From positions 531,001 through 595,000 of the forward strand of contig NC_037647.1 of NCBI RefSeq assembly GCF_003254395.2: 64,000 bases of DNA, written 5' to 3'. Source of the DNA: Apis mellifera (lineage: Eukaryota > Arthropoda > Insecta > Hymenoptera > Apidae). The position numbers were made by a program, and so were the translations under genes. This document shows, one piece after another, positions 11,357 to 23,430 of this stretch. Each line of letters begins with the position of its first letter. The stretch's first letter is position 1. The notes beneath the pieces were generated by a model. That model did no database searches, was not told the DNA's origin, and was given only the letters and a program-made list of their open reading frames with translations.

Positions 11357-13669
11357 CTGAAATTATATTTCATTTATCTTTAATTTCGTAATCCATTTTA
11401 TCGCAACTTTAATCTCCTATGTGTATAATAAAATCCTATGAGCGTATAGGATACGCAAACGATAAAAAACTTCTTCAAACGATAAAATTTCTCATCGAAA
11501 AACTTTCTTTGTCCGCGATTTAAAATAATCTCGCGAAATTTATAATCGTCGAGATACGATAAACAAAATTCATATAACTTCCATTAATTCTAACATTCAT
11601 CTCGAATAATTTCAAGAGAATTAATCAAGCGGTGGAAAATAAGAGTTCGTTTAATCGCGAGATTAAAAAATTTTTATGTATAAAATAAAAGCGAAAGATC
11701 GATGAAAGAAAGAAAGAAAAAAAAAATTCGCGTGTCAACGATGCTCAAAGTTGCGAAAAAATCACGGAGCAACAAGAACGGATCCCAGTTTCAAACTTCT
11801 TTCAACGTCTCTTCTTATTTCCCTCGTGAGATTATGCAATAAACCAAGGATCGCCTCGAAGTTAACGTGTTCCTCGAAACGGAATAAACGGTTCCACCCC
11901 CTTTATGCCGCCCTCTCTTCGATCATCAATTTCATCGGCGTAAACCGTTCCCATCGACGAATATTCAGACGCGAATGTCGATCCATCCGCGCGGGGCCAA
12001 CGGCCTTGCCGGCCCGATACTCGTTACGGCAATTTCAATCCGCCTCGATGCCTGGTGTATCGGTTATTTAAAACAAGGACAGAGGAAGGAGGGGGAGGGG
12101 TAATAAATACGAGTGAAAAAAAAAGAGAGAGAGAGAGAAAAAAAGGAAAAAGAAAAAAGAAAATGGAATATCGATGGAAAGAAGGGGCGCAACGAGGCAG
12201 AATCGTTATTGTTAAACGATAAAACAGGGACACTTTTATCGAAATCCCATTTACGCGGCATCTGAAACGATTTCGAGAATAATAAAGCAATTACACGTAT
12301 AATGTACCTTTACATTTTTGCCGTTGGTTATCTTCGTATCTTTTTTCTATTTCTTTTTTTTTCCCCCCCCTTTCTTTCTTTCCTTCCTTTTTCGTTCCTT
12401 TGCCGTTTTTCCTCGATTTTTAATAACATTCGAATCCCATTCCCAACCCCGACGTTCATCTACACGAACGTCGATGTTCCATCCGCCGATAGAATATCAG
12501 AATTTTTATTCGAGCACGCCTGCTTTTTATTCGCGCTGCCGTCCGATAAAACGACTTTATCGTCGAAATAAACCGATGAACCCCCGCCGATCAGGATTTT
12601 CCGAGGTGTTTCGCGAAGAATGCGACGGAGGGAGGGGAGGGAGGCTTTCGAATTTATTGGCAACGCGTGGGCGACAGTTTACGATAGGACGGTACCATCG
12701 ATATCGATGATGAATTGCAGGAACGTATGAATTGTACTCGGCTTGACAGACTTAAAAATTATTAGCGATGCGCAATTATTTCTCGTTAGTCGAGGAAACA
12801 ATTTGATTCGATTATTAAGAATATATATTTCTTTTAATAAATTTCAAGAATTTAGGGATCGAGTATGTTTCGTATACACTTAAAAATTAAGTTAAAACTT
12901 ATATTCTGTTAATATTATAAAGAGAAAACTTTAAAACTCTAAAGATATTTATTCTCTCATTCGTGTCTCATTCTTGACAAATTTCAAATTCCAGGCAAGT
13001 AATAAATGTTGTTCCTGGAAGAATCTAGTACGTATTTCCAAGAAAAATTTTTAGAACGCGGATTCATTCATAATTTCTGCATTGTGTTAAGAACAATTTG
13101 AATCTTTATCTCTTGGATAATCGATTAAGATATTGAGATAAAACAAAAAGTTTTAGATTTAAATTGCACAATTTTTCCTGATTGGATATTTTTGATGAAT
13201 AAAATATTTCTCCTCAAATTTTTTTCTCTTTTTTATAAAAAGTTCAAAGCATGATTACTGATAATTTGATATCATCAAAGCAAAATTTATATAGTAGAGG
13301 AAAAAGATAATGTTGAACTTTGAAAGATAAACAGGTGCATCCTGATGCATCATTTTAAGAGAAAACGTTCCTTGTTTATTAAAATTCTCGATATTTCGAT
13401 CGTTTAACTTAAAGAGCGATATATTTCCATCCGATTCGAAACTTGGTATCCATCCAAATTGGCGCCATTATAAATTATTCTTGATCTTTCGAAAATACAT
13501 TTATAATCATATCCTCAATTATTGAACTATAAGGAAATTAAAAAAAAATTCTTAATCAAGATAATTGTTATTTATATCCCATTCTAATAGTTCAACGTTC
13601 GCTGATCGAAGATTCCATCTATGAGATAAGCTAACATATTATGCGATGCGATAATATAGATATATATCT
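11357..13669. other. intronic stretch with GC-richer blocks and paired purine/pyrimidine tracts
   Basis: AT-rich to about 11740, then GC-richer blocks at about 11750-12060 and 12420-12720. Between them lie a purine tract (about 12070-12190) and a pyrimidine tract (about 12330-12420, including T9C8). 12720-13669 is AT-rich with nothing recognised. Open frames on both strands here are low-complexity (Phe/Ser/Leu- or Lys/Arg-rich) and are not called. Confidence 0.6.
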
Positions 13670-13764
13670 AACCAAAGTAAGTTCCTTTTACCTACCAACC
13701 CACGATTCAAAGAGATGGAAGCAATTATTCCACTCGATAACTGGTAACCATCGCCATAATCTTC
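13670..13764 (+). repeat. inverted duplication, left arm
   Basis: The segment 13703-13764 matches the reverse complement of 14719-14780 with a single mismatch over 62 bases. The outer part 13670-13691 matches the reverse complement of 14826-14847 with one or two mismatches. The left arm lacks about 34 bases present between these two parts in the right arm. Its flanks are AT-rich, unlike the right arm, which suggests the left arm is the derived copy (inference). Confidence 0.9.
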
Positions 13765-13797
13765 ATAATAAAATCATAATAAAATCATAATAAAATA
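13765..13797 (+). repeat. short tandem repeat, 11-bp unit
   Basis: Three copies of a unit reading ataataaaatc, directly abutting the left inverted arm. It may mark the breakpoint of the duplication (inference). Confidence 0.8.
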
Positions 13798-13898
13798 GAT
13801 AATATAAACAAAAAGAAAAAAATACAGCATCTCAAAGCAAACTTATTAATCAGATTAAACTTAATCGCAAGAAATTCATCCGTAGACCCTGTAATTAC

Positions 13899-13919
13899 TA
13901 TATATATATATATATATAT
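13899..13919. repeat. (TA)n microsatellite
   Basis: 21 bases of uninterrupted TA dinucleotides, inside the loop between the two inverted arms. Confidence 0.95.
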
Positions 13920-14718
13920 GCTATATACAGCTCCTCCCCCTGCATATTATCCTCCCCCGCAGCGCTCCTAATTAACCTATAAACCTGTTATTAAAACGAG
14001 CAAATCAGATTACCATTCATAATATTATCATCAACCTTCTCCTCTTACAATCTTCCAACCAACTTGTACCACTCCTTTCAAGCTTAATCACGTTAACCTT
14101 ATCGCTCCACGCTCGTCCATCCAGACGTTCCCTCCCCCTCCCCATTCACTTCGGCCGGCAATTAACGTTCGAGTAACAGTTTTATAACGAGCCGTTGGCG
14201 AGAAACTCGTGAAACTCGTCGTAATTTCGCGCGAATAAGCAGGCCGGACACCGCGCCGATGCGATGCCAAATGCTATCAACAGTTTACGGGGTCGGCGCG
14301 TGTTCGCGTGTCACGGAAGAAAATTGCAGTTAACTAATGAATGAATGCCGGATAATTCAGCGTTCGTAATCGGTTCGATAATTGGCAACCGCCCATTAAC
14401 GACTCGAGCCCGACAATTTGCCGAGTTAACGAACTGTCATAACGAACTCCGAGCGTGGCTCTTTTGTTCTTGGCCGGCAATTGCCGCGCGAGCCAATTCC
14501 CCGGACGTATGCTCGAAACGCGTGCACCGCCAAACCCTTGCTGGGGGTATCCTGCGAGGGAGGGGAGGGGTGGAAAAGAGAAAGAGAGAGAGAAGGGGAG
14601 AGGATATTTCAAAGGCGATCGGATCGATCGGATCCATCCCCCTATTGAAAAACGAAATGGCCGCAATTAGGAGTGTTTCGCGTGGTTTCGCGAGGTATCG
14701 GCCGGGCGCAGGATCCAC
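13920..14718. other. GC-rich intronic block between the inverted arms
   Basis: Clearly richer in G, C and CpG than its surroundings, with several overlapping frames of 60-137 codons on both strands. None has recognisable motifs, and the overlaps on opposite strands argue that GC content, not coding, keeps them open. The part at 14555-14610 is purine-rich. Could be a regulatory element. Confidence 0.5.
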
Positions 14719-14847
14719 GAAGATTATGGCGATGGTTACCAGTTATCGAGTGGAATAATTGCTTCCACCTCTTTGAATCGAGGATGGAGAGGAGAGTGGT
14801 TGATGGTGGGTTGGTAGTTTGGCTTGTAAAAGGAACTTACTTCGGTT
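14719..14847 (-). repeat. inverted duplication, right arm
   Basis: Reverse-complement partner of 13670-13764, with about 950 bases between the arms. It sits at the edge of a GC-richer block (about 13920-14850), which suggests it is the original copy. The core contains the palindrome-like ggttaccagttatcgagtgg region and, at the outer end on the minus strand, gaagtaagttcc, which resembles a splice donor. Function unknown. Confidence 0.9.
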
Positions 14848-16580
14848 TCGTTTTGATGGATGTTTCTGTATCGTTGGCTTTCAGGCAATTGAAAATGGTA
14901 ATGCAGCGGTCGAATAACGCAGATCGAGCAGAGATTTTTAAGAATAGAAGTTATTTTAATCGAATCACTTTGATATTTTATTATTCAAAGTATTGGATAG
15001 TCGATTTAAGATAACTAGTATTAATATCGAGTGATTTATAAGCATTTTAAGACAAGTTATTATTCAAAATATTTTGAATTTTAGTTTTTCAAGCTTGGCA
15101 AGCTTTTCTTGTGAAAATGAAAAAATATAGAATAAAATTTTTTCGTTCGAGATTAAAAGATTATCGAGTTTGATATCTATTTTATATATATATGCATAAT
15201 AATTGGCTAAAACACGTTTGTGTGAAATGTCGATTTTATTTATTAAAGTATATTATTAAATATAATATTATTAATATATTAAATATAAAATATATTATTA
15301 AATATAAAGTATATTATTAAAGTATGGCAATATTTAAGGATTCTAAATGCGATTGATCGATATTTTATTAAAAATATTTTATTAATTAGAATATAATTAT
15401 ATGAATAATTAGATGATTTATGTTTCAAATATGTTTTCACAAAATATTGTTTACAAGAGGGATTGGTATTTTAAGGAAAAACATATTTTAATCAGAATTA
15501 CATATATATGTGTTTAAATTTGATTATCTTGAAAACTAAGATTTGAAAAAAATAGAATTAAAAAAAAAATGTAATTTTATTTTTTCAAGGATTCTTTCTT
15601 GATATTTTATTCCGTTGCACTCTATATAATGAGTCATAGAAATTTTAATTTCGAGAGAATGATAAATAATGCATGCGAATGTAATATAAAAAATTTCAAT
15701 TTTTGAATTCGCTTTATAGAAAATAATTGATGAAAATGCATATTTTAGTTATTATTTCAATAAAATTAAAAATTTAAAAAATTTGAGGATCGACATAACA
15801 AAGTCCTAGAATTCATTTTAGCAATCAAGGTTGTTGTTGTTGCTTCAATTATTATTAACAAAATTAATACATAGAAAGCATAATTGAATACCGTAAAAAC
15901 ACAAAGAATTCAAATTTTTAATCGTGCAAATTTTAATCTTCGCGAATTTCGTTTAATTTATCCCTGGTTTCCGGTATAAATTTAACATTTAATTGAATTT
16001 ATCCATTGGTACTGTTAATGATATTCCATAATTTATACGTTCCTGTGTCTGTGTTATTCAAAGATGGAAATTTTTTTTACATATTCACAATGCAAATAAT
16101 ACAAAATTACTAAGACACCACATCCTCATTATTTATATCATCGAATCCTATATTATTTTAAATTAGCTGGAATTAACTGAATTGAATATACACTTATGAG
16201 GGAACCGATTAATTAAATTTCTGTTCGAATAATTGAGAGAAAAAAAAATCGTTATCATGTGACAATCCCTCGAATAAAAAAACTGTGTTCAATTAAACAT
16301 CAAGAATCACGAGGCTCTTACTCGTTTCATCGCATTTTATATTTTAAAATTCGTCTTTCGTTACCTTTCCATATTCCCGGAAATAAATTACGTTATTACA
16401 TGTAAATATTTAATCACACAGAATTAATATGTTCTGCATGAATTAAAAATTCATTCTGGAATTGTTGGCGGTATTATAATTCTTTCCATTTCCCGATCAA
16501 CCTATTAATACATTCCATGTGAAATGTTACACATTTTCCGTGATGATTTGAGTGAATCGATAAGCACTTTGTCGAAGTTT
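14848..16580. other. AT-rich intronic stretch, nothing recognised
   Basis: Mostly A+T with simple TATTA-type repetition at about 15235-15330. No element or coding sequence seen. Confidence 0.7.
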
Positions 16581-17160
16581 CATATTTCTTTCTTGTTAAT
16601 TGAAATGAAACCAAGTATAATATCCAAATATTTCATTAAATATTTCATTCTATCCTTTATCTCTATAAAAGTAATTTCAATGAAAATGAAGATTGGATAT
16701 AAAAATATAAAAAATATAGTACAATTGTTTTATTATTGAAATATTTATTTTTTTATTAATCCTTTCTAATATTTTTTTAGAAGTTAAAATTGGATGATAA
16801 ATCATACTATGAAAAAAAAGAAAGTAATCAATTGCTGCAATTATTTACTTATAACGAAAATTTTATACTGTTCATTATTAAAAAAAATGTTTCTTAAAAA
16901 CAGTTTAGTTTCAATTAAAATTATTGTTACAGATACAATTTATGCCAATCTTAGATTAAAACTAGTCCAAACGAAACGAATTGTTATTTAATTTTAAAAA
17001 AATGTTTAAAAATGAAATTAAGAATTTATCTAATTTTCTTCTTCATGATTTATATTGAATTTAAAACGTTTATTATTTAATTTTTACTATTAATTTACAT
17101 CCTTCTTCATCCCCAATTGTGAATTATCTATAAAATAGTAAAAAAACTACTCAAGGAAAG
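16581..17160 (+). repeat. tandem duplication, copy 1
   Basis: Starts catatttctttcttgttaa and ends actactcaaggaaag. Long stretches are identical to 17170-17732 (offset 589 at the start), broken by small indels and substitutions. The short frames at 16524-16739 and 16794-16991 lie in it and are AT-codon artefacts. Confidence 0.92.
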
Positions 17161-17169
17161 AAATTTTTT

Positions 17170-17732
17170 CATATTTCCTTTTTGTTAATTGAAATGAAAC
17201 CAAGTATAATATTCAAACATTTCATTTAAATATTTCATTCTATCCTTTATCTCTATAAAAGTAATTTCAATGAAAATGAAGATTGGATATAAAAATATAA
17301 AAAATATAGTACAATTGTTTTATTATTGAAATATTTATTTTTTTTTATTAATACTTTCTAATATTTTTTTAGAAGTTAAAATTCGATAATAAATCATACT
17401 ATGAAAAAAAAGAAAGTAATTGCTGCAATTATTTACTTATAACGAAAATTTTATACTATTCATTAAAACGTTATTAATAAAAAAAAAACATTTCTTAAAA
17501 AGTTCATGGCGATCTTAGATTAAAACTAGTCCAAACGAAACGAATTGTTATTTAATTTTAAAAAAATTTTTAAAAATGAAATTAAGAATTCATCTAATTT
17601 TCTTCTTCATGATTTATATTGAATTTCGGTAAAACGTTTATTATTTAATTATTAATATTAATTTACACCTTTCTTCATTCCCAATCTTGAATTATCTATA
17701 AAATAATAAAAAAAAAAACTACTCAAGGGAAG
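17170..17732 (+). repeat. tandem duplication, copy 2
   Basis: Second copy of the 16581-17160 unit. It has lost about 25 bases near 17500 relative to copy 1 and differs at scattered positions, so the duplication is moderately old. Confidence 0.92.
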
Positions 17733-18605
17733 ATTTTTATTTTTCTTATGAAATTTAAAAGACGAGGGATCATTCCAAATATCGATAATTTGATTGGAAA
17801 ATATATATGTATATATTAGAAACAAGAAGCTTGTTTGAAAATGGTCACCAAAAGATATTCCCTGAGATGTTTGGTAGGTATATAGTTGAAGAGAAGGCAA
17901 CATCGGGAGACAATGGTGGCCCCCAAGGAAAAATAATTTACCCCTGGGGGCTTGTTCCAAAGAAGTCGTATTCGCCTCGTAAATTCGGTCCGACGTGTGC
18001 CATCCACCCCCTTCCACCCCCGGCCCACAAGGTTTCCCACAAGTCTGGAAAGCTCGCTCCGCTGGATCGTCTTGGGAAAACAACTTCATAATTTTCGGGA
18101 ACTTTCTGATTTGGCATGCTTCTGTTACGAAGAACGACGATGAAATTTCTCGAAGCTCCCGTTGTCCTATTTCTTTCCCTAAGTCTTTTGATTGTACGTC
18201 GCCGGGAGGAATTTTTTAAATTGATCGTTAGAGTTTGATATGTGACCTGAATATCGCGTTCCTTTCGTTTTTTTTTTCTTTTCTTTTTCTTTCGTTCTTA
18301 CAAATTATACGATATTCTTTCCGCAAATATTACGATTGATTATTTTGATTATTTTATTTGGAAAGTGTAAATAAATTTACACATAACTTTCTTAAAATAT
18401 AAAAATCTAGTATAAAAAAATTATAATTTCGTGATTTAAAAAAACTCGTTATTAGTGTTATAAATTAATTATAAAATTTAAATGAGAAAAGAAATTTTTC
18501 TCTGAAAAGTGAATCGATAATAAGATAATTTTTTCTATCTTGAGAAAACTACATATAAATTATTCTGTACACATTTCTCAATATTATTAGAGTTTATTCA
18601 ACTCT
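17733..18605. other. intronic stretch with a GC-richer block
   Basis: A GC-richer block at about 17820-18220 holds open frames on both strands (17658-18089 minus, 17807-18091 plus) that overlap almost completely and match nothing known. The rest is AT-rich. Confidence 0.5.
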
Positions 18606-18613
18606 TTCAAGTT

Positions 18614-19060
18614 CATTGCTTACTTCAATGAATATCAATTTTATACTATTATTTTTAATAGTATCAGAATATAGGAGATCTTTCAGAAATTGATTCATAG
18701 AATTTGAAATTATAATTTTCGATGATATCTATATTTTATTACACATTCCATATTTTATAATATTTTATTATATATTCCAAGAGAGAATTTATATCAATAT
18801 CTCTTGACTGTCGTCATCCTTATTCTCGATATTATTCGAGAGAAACATAGAGTATCGCGTTCATGCAATTCTTATCCATTGCTTACTTTCACTCGATGAA
18901 TATCAATTTTATATTATTAGTTTCAATAGGAGAAAATGGAAAATGAGATAAAAAAATTGATTCACAGAATTTGAAAATATAATTTCGACGATATCTATCA
19001 ATATTACATCACGCTTTCCATGAAAGAATTTCATGGTTTGTCATCATCTTTATTCTCGAT
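18614..19060 (+). repeat. diverged tandem duplication, ~263-bp period
   Basis: Both 18614-18830 and 18877-19060 contain, in the same order, cattgcttac, gatgaatatcaatttta-like, ttgattca(t/c)agaatttga, cgatgatatctat-like and ttattctcgat blocks. They differ by substitutions and indels, indicating an old tandem duplication. Confidence 0.8.
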
Positions 19061-19990
19061 TCCGCGTGTCACCACCGATGGAGACACGAGTTGAGATTAC
19101 AGTAGTTCAAGGACTGACAAACAGATCGAAGAAGCGACGGGGGGAAAAGAATCGGCACGATCTTGGAAGGGACTCGCTCAAAAGCTAATCCGATTCCGAC
19201 CGAGCGATTTGAAGCGATTCGAGAGAGTCGAAGTCTCGCGATTTCCGTACGCGTCTTGAATTTAAACGCGGAATCGACTTGCGAGGGGAGCGTATCTCGT
19301 TGTTCCACGATGTTTCCGACAGTCAGAGAATTTCACTGTGTTGTTTCTGTCTGGTATTATGAGGGAATCCTCGTGTTTCTCTTCCTCGGCTCCCCTCTTC
19401 TCGGAAAAAGTTACTCCTCGAAAATAAAAAAGGCCGCTGCCCTTCGTGCCAAAGTTTTCGTCCAAGATTCGTGAGAGGCATTGATTGTCGTCCGTGGAAT
19501 ATCGAATTAGCTGAAAAGCTTTCATCTGTGCTCGCCTGATCAGCGCTTTTCATCGGATCTGAATCTAATCGAACAGAAGAAGTTGTATTTTGTGATGAAA
19601 GGAACAATGCCTCCAACTTTTGTTTCTATATTTTTCTCCTATATATATATATCTTTATCTGCTTGAATCTCTTCGTTGAATTTTGATAAAATTCTTGTCC
19701 ATTTAAATCATTTTGTTTATTTGGTAATTATTTGAAAAAAGATATTTTATCCTTTGATCTTGATGATCTCTTTCTACTTTATTCAAACTTATTAATGAAA
19801 ACGTTTTATCGAAACAGTTTAGATTAGATTAGATTAGATAAGTTAGTTTTAATCATTTAAGTTTATTGTTACAGATAATTTGGTTTTAATTTGGTTAAGC
19901 TAGATTAAGGAAATTAATCCAAAAAATTTTAAAATCGGCTAGCAGTTAAAGGAATTTTCATTTAATTTCAATGTGAAATTAAATTTAATA
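19061..19990. other. intronic stretch with a GC-richer block
   Basis: A GC-richer block at about 19060-19620 has overlapping open frames on both strands and no recognised motif. A (TTAGA)4 run lies at 19819-19838. The rest is AT-rich. Confidence 0.5.
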
Positions 19991-20608
19991 TTAACTCTTT
20001 GCAGTCGAAGTCTTTTTGTATTTTAATATTTTATCTTTAAAGAAAGAAAATTTGTCGAATATTAAACTCAATATCGTTGTGATATTTTATAAAGCGATTG
20101 CCAAGATGCATCCTGGATTTGTTTAGGATAAGTATATATACGATAAAATATTTTTCTTTCTTATTTCGTTGAGAGCAAATCTTATAATCCTTCTCAACTG
20201 CTGTTAACATAACCTCTTACTTCATCTCTATTTTCATAACTGCTTTCGTTCTCTCTATCGCCAATTTCTTTACAAATAGAAATAATTTCGTCATTCGATA
20301 ACGAAAAATCAAACTCATCTTCGCTCGAATCATTACCATATTCAATGTTTACAAAACTCAAAAACCTTGAAAATAATATATTTCTAATGCCACAACTGTC
20401 GAGCAATGCTGAAAATACAATCTGCTCTGCGATTACGATCTGATTTGAGATAAGAAAATTTACCTATTTAACATTGTATTATTCTACACTTTATAAAATT
20501 ATAACGAATTTATTTATGATATTCTAAAGAAAAAATAAATAATAAATAAATATTATCGCCATTCGAATCCAAGCAATGGATGAGAGTCATCCGAATGCAA
20601 AGAATCGA
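19991..20608 (-). mobile_element. piggyBac-like non-autonomous element, copy A
   Basis: The left end is TTAA followed by ctctttgcagtcgaagtc. The right end, read on the minus strand, is tctttgcattcggatgac. These are imperfect terminal inverted repeats of the piggyBac (C)CYTTTGCA-TCG type, and piggyBac elements target TTAA. The right TTAA is degraded (tcga). On the minus strand a 70-codon frame (20194-20406) has an acidic stretch NDSSEDEFDFSLSNDEI, reminiscent of the acidic N-terminus of piggyBac transposases. No catalytic DDD domain is present, so the element cannot encode a working transposase. A longer relative lies at 35304-36004. The family assignment rests on ends and target site only. 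Confidence 0.75.
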
Positions 20609-23430
20609 TAAATTAATTGATATCAAACAAAAATTTATTTAATTTATAGTTGTATTTATATTGGGTTAATTGGCTTAATAATTTTTTAATGAATAATAAT
20701 TGCCAAAATTTTCACAACATTAATTACAATGATAATCTCGATAACATATTACAAAATCATCGAATATTTTTATAAATATTCGCTATTATTTATTTTAATT
20801 TTAATGACTCTGAATCTACGTTACTTACGTTTCTACTTCATTAATTATTAATGTTTTTCTTCAATTAAAACACTCAATATTTATCTAAAAAATCAATATT
20901 AAAAAGACACAGTAATCCAATTTCAAATTAAAATTCATAGATCACGAATTCATATCTTCGAAAAAAATAAATAATTTTAATTAAATATGTTCCACGGGTG
21001 AAAAGCGATATTCTTTTGCTTAAACAATACCGATAAATAACGTCTTCCCTTATGGGAAGACGCAAGAATCGTGATGAAAAGAAGAAACATTAATGCAGAG
21101 TCCGGAGAATACTCGAATACAGAATGAAATTATTACTGTTCCCTCGAAACTGTTTCCAGTTACGGCGCATATTTACCATGCTTTCGTATTAATAACTAAC
21201 TACAGGTGAAAGTAGACAAGTTTGATGCAGTTTCAACGTGGCATCGCTAACGAAGTTCTGTGCTTCTCGATCCTCGACCGTCGTCGTCGTCGTCGTCGTC
21301 GTCGTATTTCAACTTCCCTAGAAAAGGAAAGGGAAACAATTTGTCCGATAGTTTCGCGAGCGAGTGTTTAACTTGAACATTTTTAACGATCTCCTCCCCG
21401 CCACTCGAATCGAATCGGAGATTTTCCCCTGCGAAAGTTCTTCTTTTTCCTTCAACGAGTCACGACCGAGTCGAATCGATTTACATAAATGAAAAACGGA
21501 TGATGTATTTTTGTTGTTTTGTTGATAAATTTATAATTTATTATTGCCTATCGGGACAAACTTTTCCCTCCCTTTCTCTTTCCAAACAGAACAAGTTCTA
21601 ATCCGCCGATGAAAGAAGAGGAGGAGGAATTAACAAATGGAACGAGGTTTTGTTATCTTTGATCTTTGAAAGATTGCTAGGTCTTCGGGATAAATCGGAA
21701 AAGTTCGGGCGAGATCGGATAAGATCCCGATATTCTCTATTAGAAAGTTTTTAGGTTAGGTTTGGATTAAGTTTCCCACCCGAGATCCCATCTTCGGATT
21801 GATTCGGGAAAAATCGGACACGATCGATACTGGAGTTCGAGATCCAATTATTAAAGATGATATAAGGTTCGAAAAATTTAAATCTAAAATTTCTAATTCT
21901 CGAACAGATAAGAATAAACTTTTTGAAATAATTTTTCGAAAGATTAATTGCTCGGTGCAAAGACACCGTTATCAAAAGGTGTCAAAGTGCGACAGAACGT
22001 TTCCCGATCGTAAAGCACAAATCCGCGTGATATCCGCGAGATCCTGAATAACGGAGGGAAATATAAAAAGTGAGTCGAAGTGCTTAGTTCGTGGAACGAT
22101 ATCTCCTTGCCATTGTCGTTCTCTGTAAAGCCTGGAGAGGGTTGAAGTGATAGCGGAAGATTGGTGGGGGTGCGACAGAGGTGGAACAACAATAGTCGAG
22201 ATAAAGAAAAGCGCACTGGGAGGGCATTCGAGGACCAACGAAAACGTACAAGAGGCTGAACGAATCGGAGGGAAACAGACTGGAGATATCTATAAACGAG
22301 TGAGAGAGAGAAAAGAGAGGAATGTGAAAAAAAGAAATAAGAAGGGAGGGAGACGCGTGAGAGATACAAAAACAAGAGAGATTATGGGGGGGAGGAATGA
22401 AAATTCACCAAAGCAGGAGAGAGAGAAAAGATTCGAGATAAATGCGAAAAATATCGAAAAAAAGGATGAAACGTGAAATATCCGATATTCATCGGACGAT
22501 TCAAAAAACTATTATCCTCTTGACAATTTAATATTGCATTTGTATCTTTGTTTTTAAAAATTCTTGAATAAAATCTTTTAATTTTTTTTTTCTTAATTCT
22601 TGCAATTTCAAAATTAATCCATTTCAAATTAGAACTTGAATTAGATCACATTTAATTTATTATAATTTGTGCATAAATTATTCAAAAATGTCTTGTTATA
22701 TTTCTAATTTAACATAAATTTTATTTAAAGAGCAGCGAATTAATTTTGGCAAATAAGATTATCTCGATATCCACGATATCTCTTCCAAGATGGAGAAGCG
22801 AAAAAATAAGAACTTCTTGCAAACAAGATGTTACGAACACTCGAAGCAGAGAACACTCTTCGAGCCTGGTGGACAAGAAATGTGGAAATATGATTTTTCC
22901 TCGATACTCGGGAATGGACTCATTCTAGGTCTGGGTGTCCTTTCCTGGGTGGCCGAGAGGAACGAGTAAGACGGAGGTAAACGAGCATACTCCTCGTCAA
23001 GAGGATTTGCAAGGAGAGCAATGCAAAGAGAAGAGAGAGAGAAAGAAAGATAAAAAGGGAGAGGGAGAAGATACGAGGGTAGATGCTGCTCTCGGGATAG
23101 GATAAAATGCCCGAGATCCTTTTAAAACTCTGACGTATGAAATCCGTGGTGGTGTTGAGAAAGATTCTTGAGAATTTCATCGAGGAGACCGCAGCATCTT
23201 TTTACTTCCACCTATTTCGAAGGGAATCGATCTGTCAGCCTTCGCAAAGGAGGATCGTTTCGACGACGTCTTTCGCGGTTCGTAAAGTCCGGCTGGGCAA
23301 TCTTCGGATGACAGAGAATTCGCTTCGGGGAAGGGAAGGCCGCGGATGACGCCGATCTCTCCTTAAATTGAAATCGATCAGGTTTGGAAATACTTTGGTC
23401 CACCTCTAAACGAAAAGGATAGGACGTAAT
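20609..23430. other. intronic stretch, AT-rich then GC-richer
   Basis: AT-rich to about 21000, then GC-richer from about 21170 to 23420, including purine-rich parts at 22290-22420 and 22980-23070. Overlapping frames on both strands (for example 21944-22375 minus, 22147-22476 plus) are compositional artefacts. No gene recognised. Confidence 0.5.
21279..21305 (+). repeat. (CGT)9 microsatellite
   Basis: 27 bases of perfect CGT repeats in a GC-richer block. It is not in a recognised coding frame. Confidence 0.97.

Noticed and set aside
19819..19838. (TTAGA)4 as a degenerate telomeric repeat
   Set aside because: It differs from TTAGG in every unit and is short; a simple microsatellite.
20660..20710. 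ttgggttaattggc as a second mariner terminal repeat
   Set aside because: Similarity fades after about 12 bases and no partner end or TA pair is found.
21751..21762. Telomere-like TTAGG repeats
   Set aside because: Only two units; expected by chance in AT-rich DNA.
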